DNA of 50,988 nt from DYHD01 sp037445375 (lineage in GTDB: Bacteria; Nitrospirota; Thermodesulfovibrionia; Thermodesulfovibrionales; Dissulfurispiraceae), in NCBI GenBank assembly GCA_037445375.1, contig JBBIKS010000012.1:1-50988 (forward strand). Reading direction: 5' to 3'. The translations under genes and the position numbers were made by a program. Positions 1 through 7,805 of the stretch are shown in pieces. Position 1 is the first letter of the stretch; each line of letters opens with the position of its first letter. The notes below the pieces were generated by a model. The model made no database searches, was not told the DNA's origin, and saw nothing but the letters and a program-made list of their open reading frames with translations.

Positions 1-1
1 A

Positions 2-97
2 GTTGAATTCGGCATTGACAGTTCAAGGCTTATGGAATGCATGGTAAAGAGGCAGGATTTAATGCTTCTCTGCATTAGACAGCTTTTGATGGTCTAA
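2..97 (+). CDS. Possible 3' end of a gene entering from the left (unidentified)
   Basis: A frame that is open from the window edge codes for about 31 residues and stops with TAA at 95-97. It has no start inside the window, so if real it is the C-terminus of a gene lying to the left. The tail is Leu/Met-rich (ends LLCIRQLLMV). I do not recognise the family. An open frame this short can arise by chance, so the call is weak. Confidence 0.25.
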   Translation, partial: VEFGIDSSRLMECMVKRQDLMLLCIRQLLMV

Positions 98-310
98 TAA
101 TTTAGACGACAGCTTTTTTTTGATTACGCTTTAGTTGAAATGAATAGTTGTTTTAGAATATATCATAGGAGGCTCTTGCAAAAGTTCTGCCTTGGTAGGC
201 GCAGGCTTTATCCTGCGATTATAACTCATTGAAAAAAACAAGATTCGCAAACTGAAGCTTGCGGCTACATTGGAATTCGTGACATTTGCAAAAGCCTCAC
301 AATACACAAA
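98..310. other. Intergenic region holding one MITE-like element
   Basis: Between the possible gene end on the left and the minus-strand flavoprotein gene there is no coding signal. The stretch is dominated by the inverted-repeat element described at 169-298. Confidence 0.6.
169..298. repeat. 130-bp element with 14-bp terminal inverted repeats (MITE-like)
   Basis: The left end GAGGCTCTTGCAAA (169-182) and the reverse complement of the right end TTTGCAAAAGCCTC (285-298) match at 13 of 14 positions. Inside are two smaller hairpins, CGCAGG/CCTGCG near 199-217 and CGCAA/TTGCG near 247-264. No reading frame lies inside and no clear target-site duplication flanks it. The layout fits a non-autonomous miniature transposable element or a large REP-type repeat. 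Confidence 0.6.
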
Positions 311-1726
311 TCAGCTTTTTAGATAGTCTATAACATCTTTTGCGTAATAATCCGCCCCTACACTACTTACGATATTTGCAACAACAGAAAAATCTTCCCC
401 GCTTGTTATGATAGGAGGTTCAACGCCATAGTTACGAATTTGCCCCAGACCGATGGTAGCCAGCAAGCCGTTGCACAGGCATTGCTTGCCAACAGTTTCT
501 TCAAGAGTGCCGCCTTTACTAATAAAACTTTCGATTGGTTCGGCTGGACAACGATACCCTATATCAGAATCCCCTTTACAATAAAGCCTTCTAAGATAGC
601 CGAGGTCGCAGACTCTTTTTCTTGTCCTGCTTTTATCAGGGTCGGTTATCGTATTTTCTAAACGGATCAGTTTAAAAGGGTACCCCGTCGGCGATACTTT
701 AAAATCGGTATATACTTCAAGAGTGCCGTCAATGCATTTTTTTATAATGTTCTTTTTTAATTCTGGCATAATGGCTGATTCATGACAGAGCGCAAAAGCA
801 GTGCCAACCTGAACACCACTGCCACTTAGATCACGGGCTTCTCTTAATTTTTCTGGAGAGCCGTATCCTCCTGCAAGCCAGAAAGAACGATTCAGTTCGG
901 CTATTTTAGAAATGTTGGGTATATCTTTTTGACTGAATTGCTGAATAGATTGGGACTGAGGGTTATCGGTTCTGCGAGGCGGCGCATTATGCCCTCCAGC
1001 AGTATGTCCTTCTACAATAAAGCCGTCAACGTGCCCCGATGCTTTTTTAACGAGAGTTTTAGCTATGATATCGGAAGAAACTATGGCAAGAAATTTAGGA
1101 CGTTTAAGTTCAGGCAATTCCCCAGTGAAAAACTCTTTAGGGTCAAATTTATGAAAGAAGCTTTGATGCTCAATATTATCTTCAATGCTAAGCTTAAGCT
1201 CGACTGCATCCCAGCGAATTATTTTGTCAATAATGCCCGGAATAGATACAGGTATTCCTGCTCCCATTAATATAAAATCTACGCCTGCCAAAATTGCGCC
1301 AAATAGAGAAGGCAATGTAGGAAGTTGTATCTTCTCGAGATAATTAATTCCGACTACCCCATTATGGCCTTCTTTGGATAGGAAGACCTCAACAAAGTTT
1401 GCAACTATCGTCAGTTCTACGGATGAATGTTGCATCTTAATGGCTGGGATAGGGATTAACTTAAAAGGCTCTTTAGCAGGTTTTCCTCCTTGAATGAAAT
1501 ACTTGCTTAAAACACGATTAGCAACATCCTGCCAAGGAAAATATGAGAGCGCCCTCCTTATATCCCCATTAGGGTCGCCTAACTGGAGCCGCCTGACAAT
1601 AACAGAATCAATAGCAGTGCCTGAGACTACCCCCATTTGCCCTTGTGTGGAGACAGCCTTTGCAAGTTGCCATGTCGAAACTCCGATTCCCATGCCGCCT
1701 TGAATGATTTCAGGTAATTTTTCCAT
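311..1726 (-). CDS. Nitronate monooxygenase / 2-nitropropane dioxygenase-family FMN protein
   Basis: The 471-residue protein belongs to the NMO/NPD family (COG2070), flavin enzymes with a TIM-barrel fold. This family includes nitronate monooxygenases and the PfaD-like enoyl reductases. Visible hallmarks are the N-terminal QGGMGIGVS (residues 9-17), the central EGHTAGGHN (239-247) that contains the catalytic-type His and contacts FMN, WLAGGYGSP (about 282-290), and VQVGTAFALCHES near 305-317. It is longer than the 320-350 residues of classical NMOs. The extra length includes a Cys-containing C-terminal part (CDLGYLRRLYCKGD, KQCLCNGLL), typical of the long subfamily. No signal peptide is seen, so it should be cytosolic. 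It stands alone, facing away from hflX. The physiological substrate cannot be read from sequence; nitronate oxidation or an enoyl-reductase-like role are both possible. Confidence 0.8.
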   Translation of the reverse strand: MEKLPEIIQGGMGIGVSTWQLAKAVSTQGQMGVVSGTAIDSVIVRRLQLGDPNGDIRRALSYFPWQDVANRVLSKYFIQGGKPAKEPFKLIPIPAIKMQHSSVELTIVANFVEVFLSKEGHNGVVGINYLEKIQLPTLPSLFGAILAGVDFILMGAGIPVSIPGIIDKIIRWDAVELKLSIEDNIEHQSFFHKFDPKEFFTGELPELKRPKFLAIVSSDIIAKTLVKKASGHVDGFIVEGHTAGGHNAPPRRTDNPQSQSIQQFSQKDIPNISKIAELNRSFWLAGGYGSPEKLREARDLSGSGVQVGTAFALCHESAIMPELKKNIIKKCIDGTLEVYTDFKVSPTGYPFKLIRLENTITDPDKSRTRKRVCDLGYLRRLYCKGDSDIGYRCPAEPIESFISKGGTLEETVGKQCLCNGLLATIGLGQIRNYGVEPPIITSGEDFSVVANIVSSVGADYYAKDVIDYLKS

Positions 1727-2213
1727 AGATTTTATTTTTCCATAGCAACAAAAATATATGATTTTATTTATCCATAATACTAACCGCTCAGACTATTTTA
1801 TAAATTAAACTAAAAAGCAGTCCATTCGGTGATAATTATTATACATGATTCAAACAAAAAATTATGTCAAATTGCACAATAAAAGACTCCCCGCCCTCGC
1901 AGTCATTTTGAGTTAAACAGAAAATCTTCAAAAAAGTACCTTCAATGCGACCAAATCAATTCTCATAGCTTTGGATGTTCGAAATAAAGAGAAATTTTGG
2001 AATTGAACCTCCTGCAGCTTACTGCGGGGAGGTTCAATTTAGAGTGTAGATTCTTTACCTTATCTTGAGTCGTAAATTCCCTGCCGCATATGACCATGTA
2101 GTCAGTGTATCAGATATATACCCCCCTGAGTTCAGTAAAAAATGTGGAACATAATTAGCTCAAGGAGTGAAACTTTTGGAAAGCTCTATCTTTATTTTTG
2201 GGATACCATATGG
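1727..2213. other. Intergenic region with no gene, one strong palindrome
   Basis: This AT-rich stretch separates the divergent flavoprotein and hflX genes. No credible reading frame is present. The only clear structure is the hairpin at 2001-2039; a promoter candidate for hflX follows at 2214-2242. Confidence 0.6.
2001..2039. repeat. Palindromic repeat, copy 1
   Basis: A perfect 12-bp stem (AATTGAACCTCC at 2001-2012 with its complement at 2028-2039) encloses a 15-nt loop that contains its own GCAG/CTGC mini-stem. A 25-nt core at 2014-2038 recurs at 5107-5131 with 23 of 25 identical positions, so this is a dispersed repeat and not only a terminator. Confidence 0.65.
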
Positions 2214-2242
2214 TTGTAAAGACTTCCTCACTCTGATAGAAT
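2214..2242 (+). promoter_or_regulatory. Candidate sigma-70 type promoter of hflX
   Basis: A TTGTAA box (2214-2219) and a TAGAAT box (2237-2242) are separated by 17 bp, close to the consensus. Transcription would begin about 10-15 nt before the proposed hflX start, giving a very short leader that includes the GGAGG ribosome site. This is a prediction from spacing and match only. Confidence 0.4.
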
Positions 2243-2261
2243 AAAAAAAGGAGGTTTTCAA

Positions 2262-3911
2262 ATCGCTGCTATTTATGGCAATACACATGGCTTAAAAAAG
2301 AGCGTAATCGCGTCTCTTGAAAGGATATACAGGAAAAGAGTTCCGCCTGATAAGTTAATCACTCCTGAGCTTGCTAAAAGCCTGATTCAGTTTTCATCCG
2401 AGACGGGTAAGCAGGCTGGCATCTTAATTGCCCGAGACGGCTTGATTGCTTATATAATCGCTGGTGACGCAAAAGGGATATTGATACCGGCACTTGACAA
2501 TTATCCTCTTGGCAGAAAGGCCTTGAGAGGACTCCGATTTGTCCACACACATCTCAAAGACGAAAAACTAAATAATGAAGATATCTCCGACTTAGAAATG
2601 CTAAGGTTAGATATGATTGCTGCCATAAGTATTAAGGATGGGCTTCCACACAATATTTATACCGCACATCTAATGCCGCAGGGGGCTTCTAAAAAATATG
2701 AATTAATATCGGCTAATTTTTATAAATTTGAACTTAACTTTGCTGAATTTATTGGCTCCCTTGAAAGCGAGATGGATCGTTCAAGGACATTCGACCGAAA
2801 AGATAAAAGGGAAAGGGCAATCCTCATATGTGCCGATAAAAAGCCTAATTTTGAACTTGAGGAATCAATTGAAGAATTAAAAGAGCTTGCAGAATCCAAT
2901 GATGTAATTGTTTTAGATACAGTTGTCCAAAGACTTAAGGAGATAAATCCAAAATATCTAGTTGGCGAAGGCAAACTTAAGGAAATAGTTATTAACGCCA
3001 TGGGGAAAGGCGCAACTTTATTAATCTTTGCCCAAAATCTCAGCCCTTCACAGGCAAATTCAATTGCCCAGACATCTGAACTTAAAGCGATAGACAGAAC
3101 CCAGTTGATATTAGATATATTTGCGCAAAGGGCGCACAGCCGTGACGGCAAAGTCCAGGTAGAATTAGCACAATTAAAATATACTCTCTCAAGGCTTATT
3201 GGAAAGGGAATTGCAATGTCAAAGCTGATGGGAGGGATAGGCGGAAGAGGTCCCGGCGAGATGAAACTTGAGATTGATAGAAGACGGATTAAGGACAGAA
3301 TCTCCCATCTCGAAAAAGAGCTTTTATCTTTGAGCGCAGCAAGGAAACAAAGAAAGACAAAGAGGGTCGAAAGGGGGGTACCGATCGTCTCGATTGTCGG
3401 TTATACAAATGCAGGGAAATCAACTCTCCTCAACACCCTGACGAATAGTGAGACCTTTATTGAGGATAAGATGTTCGCAACACTCGATACAGCAAGCAGA
3501 AGGCTAAGATTTCCTAAGCAGAGGGATTTAATAATAACAGATACTGTAGGATTTATCAGGGAACTTCCTAAAGACCTTCTTGCGGCATTTAAGGCTACAT
3601 TAGAGGAATTGGAAGATGCTGATTTACTTATCCACCTTGTTGATATATCCAATCCAAGATTTGTGCAGCATATTTTCTCAGTCGAAAATATCCTTAAGGA
3701 GCTTGGGCTTTCAAATAAGAGGCGGCTTATAGTATTTAATAAAATTGATAAAATGCCCGCAGATGAAATTGAATTTATCCTCTCAAGATACAATGCAATA
3801 GGTATATCGGCTTTAAGGAAAGAGGCATTTGCCCCTTTGCTTGGGGCTGTTGAAAGCCTAATCTGGGATTCTAAAAAACCATTAAAGATTAATCATCCTA
3901 TAGAGGTATAG
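2262..3911 (+). CDS. hflX: Ribosome-associated GTPase HflX, probable ATC start
   Basis: HflX is a GTPase that binds the 50S subunit and splits stalled or stressed ribosomes. The C-terminal G domain shows G1 GYTNAGKST (about residues 380-388), G3 DTVG (about 427) and G4 NKID (about 493). Before it lie the glycine-rich linker (GGIGGRGPGEMKLE) and the N-terminal HflX domain. The first ATG/GTG/TTG-type codon is TTG at 2442, but the frame stays open upstream and translates into family-typical sequence (IYGNTHGLKKS, LERIYRKRVPPDKLITPELA). A GGAGG site at 2250-2254 sits 7 nt before ATC at 2262; no ATG, GTG or TTG occurs in frame between the stop at 2217 and 2442. I therefore place the start at ATC, giving 549 residues, normal for long HflX proteins. 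ATT at 2271 is a second option. The next gene, ahbD, follows after 1 nt. Confidence 0.88.
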   Translation: MAAIYGNTHGLKKSVIASLERIYRKRVPPDKLITPELAKSLIQFSSETGKQAGILIARDGLIAYIIAGDAKGILIPALDNYPLGRKALRGLRFVHTHLKDEKLNNEDISDLEMLRLDMIAAISIKDGLPHNIYTAHLMPQGASKKYELISANFYKFELNFAEFIGSLESEMDRSRTFDRKDKRERAILICADKKPNFELEESIEELKELAESNDVIVLDTVVQRLKEINPKYLVGEGKLKEIVINAMGKGATLLIFAQNLSPSQANSIAQTSELKAIDRTQLILDIFAQRAHSRDGKVQVELAQLKYTLSRLIGKGIAMSKLMGGIGGRGPGEMKLEIDRRRIKDRISHLEKELLSLSAARKQRKTKRVERGVPIVSIVGYTNAGKSTLLNTLTNSETFIEDKMFATLDTASRRLRFPKQRDLIITDTVGFIRELPKDLLAAFKATLEELEDADLLIHLVDISNPRFVQHIFSVENILKELGLSNKRRLIVFNKIDKMPADEIEFILSRYNAIGISALRKEAFAPLLGAVESLIWDSKKPLKINHPIEV

Positions 3912-3912
3912 T

Positions 3913-4992
3913 ATGGAATTTTCACCTAAATGGATTGCATGGGAAATAACAAGGAGATGCAACCTTAAGTGCATTCATTGCCGTTCATCCTCTGAATTGA
4001 CCGTAAAAGGTCATCCAGACTTGCCTATTAAAGATGCATTCAGAATTATAGATGACATCTCAGATTATGCAAAACCGGTGGTCGTCCTATCAGGCGGAGA
4101 ACCCCTTATAAGAGAGGATGTTTTCGATATCGCAGCTTATGGGACAGAGAAGGGACTTAGGATGTGCATTGCTACAAATGGTTCTTTGGTTGATGACCGC
4201 ATCTGCCAGTTGATGAAAAAGTCAGGCATAAGAATGGTATCCCTAAGCCTCGATGGTTCTACAGAAAAGGTTCATGATGATTTTAGGAATCAGGAAGGGG
4301 CATTTAGGGGGATTATAAATGCGGCTGAACTTTTCAGGCTGAATGGTATTGAATTTTTGATAAATTCATCTTTTACAAAAAGAAATCAGGAGGAAATCCC
4401 AAAGGTTTATAATCTCGCCAAAGAATTAGGTGCGACAGCATGGTATATGTTCATGATTGTTCCAACGGGCAGGGCGGAAGAGATAATGCAAGAACTTATA
4501 TCCAAAGAGGATTATGAAGAAATCCTTGACTGGCATTATCACATGGAAAAAGAAGAAAAAGAAATGCTCGTCAGGCCTACATGTGCACCACATTATTATA
4601 GAATAGTCCTTCAAAATGCAAAAAAGGAGGGTAGCCACTTTGAGCGCCGCTCACTCAAATTTTCAACAGGCGGGTCAAAAGGCTGTATAGCAGGACAACT
4701 TATCTGCCTTATAAATGTTGACGGAGATATACTTCCCTGCAGTTACTTTCCGATGCCTGCAGGAAATATCCTAAAACAGCCGTTTAGAGAGATATGGGAG
4801 AATTCTGAGTTATTCAAAAGCCTAAGAGACTTCAAAACCTATAAGGGAAAATGCGGAAGCTGTGAATTTCTAAATGTCTGCGGAGGCTGTAGAGCAAGAG
4901 CTTATGCTGTATCAGGAGATTACCTTGATGAAGAGCCTTTCTGCGGGTATGTTCCATCAAGGATTAATAGAGAAAATAAAGCAGGGCAGTAA
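3913..4992 (+). CDS. ahbD: AhbD-type radical SAM haem b synthase
   Basis: The 359-residue protein is a radical SAM enzyme with an N-terminal CxxxCxxC cluster motif (C16, C20, C23, in RRCNLKCIHC), the SAM-binding GGEP motif (LSGGEPL) and a C-terminal SPASM-type Cys cluster (GKCGSCEFLNVCGGCRARA and the final FCGY). This ending and the overall length match AhbD, which converts Fe-coproporphyrin III to haem b by two oxidative decarboxylations in the sirohaem-dependent route of sulfate reducers, archaea and some Nitrospirota. The related NirJ and AhbC proteins are the main alternatives. It starts 1 nt after hflX and is probably cotranscribed with it. No other ahb gene lies in the window. Confidence 0.8.
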   Translation: MEFSPKWIAWEITRRCNLKCIHCRSSSELTVKGHPDLPIKDAFRIIDDISDYAKPVVVLSGGEPLIREDVFDIAAYGTEKGLRMCIATNGSLVDDRICQLMKKSGIRMVSLSLDGSTEKVHDDFRNQEGAFRGIINAAELFRLNGIEFLINSSFTKRNQEEIPKVYNLAKELGATAWYMFMIVPTGRAEEIMQELISKEDYEEILDWHYHMEKEEKEMLVRPTCAPHYYRIVLQNAKKEGSHFERRSLKFSTGGSKGCIAGQLICLINVDGDILPCSYFPMPAGNILKQPFREIWENSELFKSLRDFKTYKGKCGSCEFLNVCGGCRARAYAVSGDYLDEEPFCGYVPSRINRENKAGQ

Positions 4993-5068
4993 ATAAGTAT
5001 TACCTAAATTGAGCGGTTTTTATCCCCCTCCTGCCAAGGGGGGCTTATTTATCAACCCTCCCCTTTGT

Positions 5069-5089
5069 CCCCTCCCATCAAGGGAGGGG
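5069..5089 (+). terminator. Hairpin after ahbD, possible weak terminator
   Basis: An 8-bp perfect G/C-rich stem (CCCCTCCC at 5069-5076, GGGAGGGG at 5082-5089) with a 5-nt loop is followed by a weak T run (ATTTTA). It lies 77 nt after the ahbD stop. Similar C-rich palindromes recur elsewhere, so it may be a dispersed repeat acting as terminator. Confidence 0.45.
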
Positions 5090-5102
5090 AGATTTTAGGA
5101 TA

Positions 5103-5131
5103 CCCCGCAGCTTGCTGCGGGGAGGTTTAAT
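5103..5131. repeat. Palindromic repeat, copy 2
   Basis: CCCCGCAG (5103-5110), a CTTG loop and CTGCGGGG (5115-5122) form a perfect 8-bp hairpin. The core 5107-5131 matches 2014-2038 at 23 of 25 positions, including the GGAGGTT-AAT tail that lies outside this hairpin, which marks the two as copies of one repeat family. Confidence 0.65.
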
Positions 5132-5646
5132 AAGGGCGCATCATAATCGCTTACTTGCTGATCTACAGAGGCGAGACTGTAACTGCCATTATATCGCGTA
5201 TTATCACATCTGACAAAATAGTGCTATTAAGCCTTACAATGGGGACTGATACTATCCAACTTAGAGACAGCGCCACCTGTCAACTCCACTGGAGGGGCGG
5301 TAGGGCGAGAAGATAACGTCCCAAGACTTTTTTATTTTGTCCATCTTAAATTGTCATACATTCCTATGTGCATTTATTGCTCATGGCAGCAAGGGCACAA
5401 ATTGACGGGCAGGCGTCTTGGGTTATGACCCAAGAAGTAGCCGGTTCACCGTGAATTGCTGATTTTGGGGGTGTCTTCTTGACAATTTGCTTGCTTCTTT
5501 GGTATTGTAGCTTAGAAAAGAGAGTCATGAAGACTTTCCGTCGCAGATCTTGAAGATCTTAAGTGAGGAAGTGTCTTTATGGCTTTTTTATTTTGGTTTA
5601 ATAAATAAATCAAACCAAAAAACCAGAAAAATGGAGGGATGAAGTA

Positions 5647-6420
5647 ATGAAGAAGTATTTTCGAGCATTTTTTTTGACGATTTTAATTACTATATTTATT
5701 TATTCATCACAACTACATGCTGCTCATCCATTAATAACCGATGATGCAGGGACTGTGGGGAAAGGCAAAGCGGAGATGGAATTAAATCTTGAATACTCAA
5801 GCCATAAAGAAGGCGGTGTGAAGGAAAATGTAACCGATTTAGGCGCTACGCTGACTTATGGCTTAATGGACCACCTTGATTTCATCCTGACATTGCCTTA
5901 CCAGCGTATCAAGGTCAAGGTGGAAGGAGAGACATTTAAAGAAAATGGAATCACCGATATCTCCTTAGAGCTTAAGTGGCGGTTTTATGAAAATAAGGAT
6001 TTTGCTTCTTTAGCATTGAAACCATCCATCACTTTGCCAACCGGCGATGAGGATAAAGGGCTTGGAAACGGCAAGGCTACTTTTGGTCTATACTTCATTG
6101 CATCAAAGGAGATTGAACCCCTTGCCTTTCATCTCAATCTCGGTTATATCAGAAACGAAAATAAATTTGATGATAGAAAAAATATATGGCACATATCCCT
6201 TGCATCAGAGCTTGAGGTCATGAAAGAAATGAAGCTCGTTGCCAATATAGGCATGGAGAGAAATACCGATAGAGAATCGAATACCGATCCTGCCTTCATT
6301 TTGGGTGGTCTTATATATTCCATTTCTGAGAATGTTGATATTGATTTCGGGGTAAAGGCAGGTCTTAATAAGGCAGAGGTTGACTATGCAGTTTTAGCAG
6401 GACTTAAATATAAATTTTAG
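5647..6420 (+). CDS. Outer-membrane beta-barrel protein (phenol_MetA/transporter type) leading the Ni/Co operon
   Basis: The 257-residue protein has a clear signal peptide (basic MKKYFR, hydrophobic stretch to about residue 20, cleavage near SQLHA-AHP). The mature part has alternating strands and ends in a terminal aromatic (LAGLKYKF), as in outer-membrane barrels. The mature start AHPLITDDAG followed by GKGKAEMELN is typical of the putative OMP family annotated as MetA-pathway of phenol degradation (PF13557). Its role here is inferred from position: it is the first gene of a six-gene nickel/cobalt uptake operon, 9 nt before the DUF4198 gene. It could be an outer-membrane entry route for the metal. 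Family members elsewhere have diverse or unknown substrates. Start ATG has a GGAGG site 9 nt upstream. Confidence 0.75.
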   Translation: MKKYFRAFFLTILITIFIYSSQLHAAHPLITDDAGTVGKGKAEMELNLEYSSHKEGGVKENVTDLGATLTYGLMDHLDFILTLPYQRIKVKVEGETFKENGITDISLELKWRFYENKDFASLALKPSITLPTGDEDKGLGNGKATFGLYFIASKEIEPLAFHLNLGYIRNENKFDDRKNIWHISLASELEVMKEMKLVANIGMERNTDRESNTDPAFILGGLIYSISENVDIDFGVKAGLNKAEVDYAVLAGLKYKF

Positions 6421-6429
6421 GAGATTATT

Positions 6430-7200
6430 ATGAAAAGAATAGTTTGTCTCATTTTTTTTTCAGCATTTATATTTTTCTATTCCCAGCTTTCATGGAGCCA
6501 CTTTGGGGTTATTATACCTTCTGATGATATAGTCTCCCAAAAAGACAGTAAAAAGATAACCTTAGAGGTCAAATTTATGCACCCTTTTGAGTGGCAGCTT
6601 ATGAACATGGAAAAGCCAAAGAAGTTTGGGGTTATGGTTAACGACAAGAATCAAGACCTTCTTGCAGAATTAAAGAATAAAAAAGTGAAAACTTTTTCAT
6701 TCTGGGAGGCAGTATATAGCATTAAAGAGCCCGGCAACTATATTTTTTATGTAGAACCAGCACCTTACTGGGAGCCTGCTGAGGAAAAGTTTATTGTTCA
6801 CTATACAAAGGTTGTAGTCAACGCATTAGGCAAAGAGGACGGCTGGGATAAGGAAGTAGGCCTAAAAACCGAGATTGCCCCACTGACAAGGCCATTTGGA
6901 CTATGGGCAGGTAATGTATTTCAGGGTATAGTGAAGGTGGATGGCAAGGCAGTTCCTAACGCAGAGGTAGAGATTGAATACTATAATCCTAATGCAAAGA
7001 TTAAGGCCCCTGATGAACCTTTTATAACACAGGTTATAAAGGCTGATTCAAATGGTGTATTTACCTATGCAATGCCCAAAGCTGGCTGGTGGGGTTTTTC
7101 TGCCATAAATACTGCTGATTACAAATTTAAAAATCAAGGCAAGGATTATCCTGTTGAGATCGGCGCTGTCTTATGGGTAAGGACAAAGGAAATGAAATAA
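6430..7200 (+). CDS. DUF4198 periplasmic protein, NikK-like Ni/Co transport component
   Basis: The 256-residue product has a Sec signal peptide (MKRIVCLIFFSAFIFFYS..., cleavage near SWS-HFG) and then the DUF4198 domain (PF10670), a periplasmic fold often found beside nickel and cobalt ECF transporters. The mature N-terminus starts with His (HFGVIIPSDDIV), and further His and acidic residues (MHPFEW, FIVHYTK) could bind metal. The second half (about 160-250) looks like a beta-sandwich with a DxNGxF turn (DSNGVFTYAMPKAGWWGF). It sits between the outer-membrane barrel and CbiM/NikM, with a 1-nt gap to the latter. I infer that it captures or hands over Ni2+/Co2+ in the periplasm. The family assignment is firmer than the function. 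Confidence 0.75.
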   Translation: MKRIVCLIFFSAFIFFYSQLSWSHFGVIIPSDDIVSQKDSKKITLEVKFMHPFEWQLMNMEKPKKFGVMVNDKNQDLLAELKNKKVKTFSFWEAVYSIKEPGNYIFYVEPAPYWEPAEEKFIVHYTKVVVNALGKEDGWDKEVGLKTEIAPLTRPFGLWAGNVFQGIVKVDGKAVPNAEVEIEYYNPNAKIKAPDEPFITQVIKADSNGVFTYAMPKAGWWGFSAINTADYKFKNQGKDYPVEIGAVLWVRTKEMK

Positions 7201-7201
7201 T

Positions 7202-7801
7202 ATGCATATATCCGAAGGCGTCCTATCTCCTGCTGTCCTTATCGCCGGCGCTTTTTTGAGCGCAGGAGGGGTCGCCTTGGGCCTTAAAAAGATGGATTAT
7301 AATAAGATACCAGAGGTAGCCGTTCTATCCTCTGCCTTCTTCGTTGCTTCACTCATACATGTCCCTATAGGGCCCGTCAATGCACACTTAATCCTAAACG
7401 GTTTGGTCGGAATACTGCTGGGGTGGATTGCATTTCCTTCTATGCTTGTAGCATTATTTCTGCAAGCCCTTCTCTTTCAGTTTGGGGGGCTGACTACCTT
7501 AGGTGTTAATACCTTTATTATGGCACTTCCAGCTGTTATGGCATATTACTTATTCGGCTTCTTTATAAAAAGGGATGGTCATGCCCTCACTCTTATTTCC
7601 GGATTTCTTGCAGGCGCTTTAGGCGTAGGGCTTGCAGGTTTGCTCATGGCATTATCTCTTATGGGATCTGGGGAAGAATTCATTAATATTATAAAGTTGG
7701 TTATCGCAGCCCATATACCTGTGATGCTTGTTGAAGGGGTAATTACCGCTTTTTGCATCGCTTTTTTGAAAAAAATAAGACCTGAATTGGTTCGGGCTTG
7801 A
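7202..7801 (+). CDS. cbiM: Ni/Co ECF transporter substrate-specific membrane subunit CbiM/NikM
   Basis: The 199-residue protein begins MHISEGVLSP. In this family the N-terminus (Met, His2) folds into the membrane and forms the metal-binding site together with an inner His; here the inner motif is HVPIGPVNAHLI with two His. Six or so hydrophobic segments follow (for example around residues 10-25, 40-55, 70-105, 110-120, 130-155, 165-190). It is the S-component of a group I energy-coupling factor transporter, working with CbiQ (T component) and CbiO (ATPase), both encoded downstream. The choice between Ni2+ and Co2+ is not certain from sequence; the DUF4198 and NikL-like partners favour nickel. 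The start codon directly fixes the functional N-terminus, so the ATG call is secure. Confidence 0.9.
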   Translation: MHISEGVLSPAVLIAGAFLSAGGVALGLKKMDYNKIPEVAVLSSAFFVASLIHVPIGPVNAHLILNGLVGILLGWIAFPSMLVALFLQALLFQFGGLTTLGVNTFIMALPAVMAYYLFGFFIKRDGHALTLISGFLAGALGVGLAGLLMALSLMGSGEEFINIIKLVIAAHIPVMLVEGVITAFCIAFLKKIRPELVRA

Positions 7802-7805
7802 TATT

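Larger units (their letters stand above)
4993..5646. other. Long intergenic leader before the Ni/Co operon, rich in palindromes
   Basis: No credible gene is seen over 650 bases. The first part (about 5020-5131) holds C-rich/G-rich palindromes. The part from 5300 to 5430 has two competing stems: CCCAAGAC at 5312-5319, GTCTTGGG at 5410-5417 and CCCAAGA at 5424-5430, where the middle block can pair with either flank. I looked for a cobalamin riboswitch (B12 box) and for NikR-type inverted repeats and found neither. The operon's ribosome site (GGAGG, 5633-5637) is at the right end. Confidence 0.5.

Noticed and set aside
5440..5462. Similarity of the CACCGTGAATTGCTG word to CGCTGTGAATTGCTG at about 21730
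   Set aside because: About 19 of 23 bases match, but the flanks differ and the word is partly self-palindromic, so chance cannot be excluded.
5160..5646. Cobalamin riboswitch or NikR operator upstream of the Ni/Co operon
   Set aside because: I found neither the B12-box type conserved blocks nor a NikR-like inverted repeat. The CCACTGG word at about 5287 is isolated and lacks the rest of the motif.
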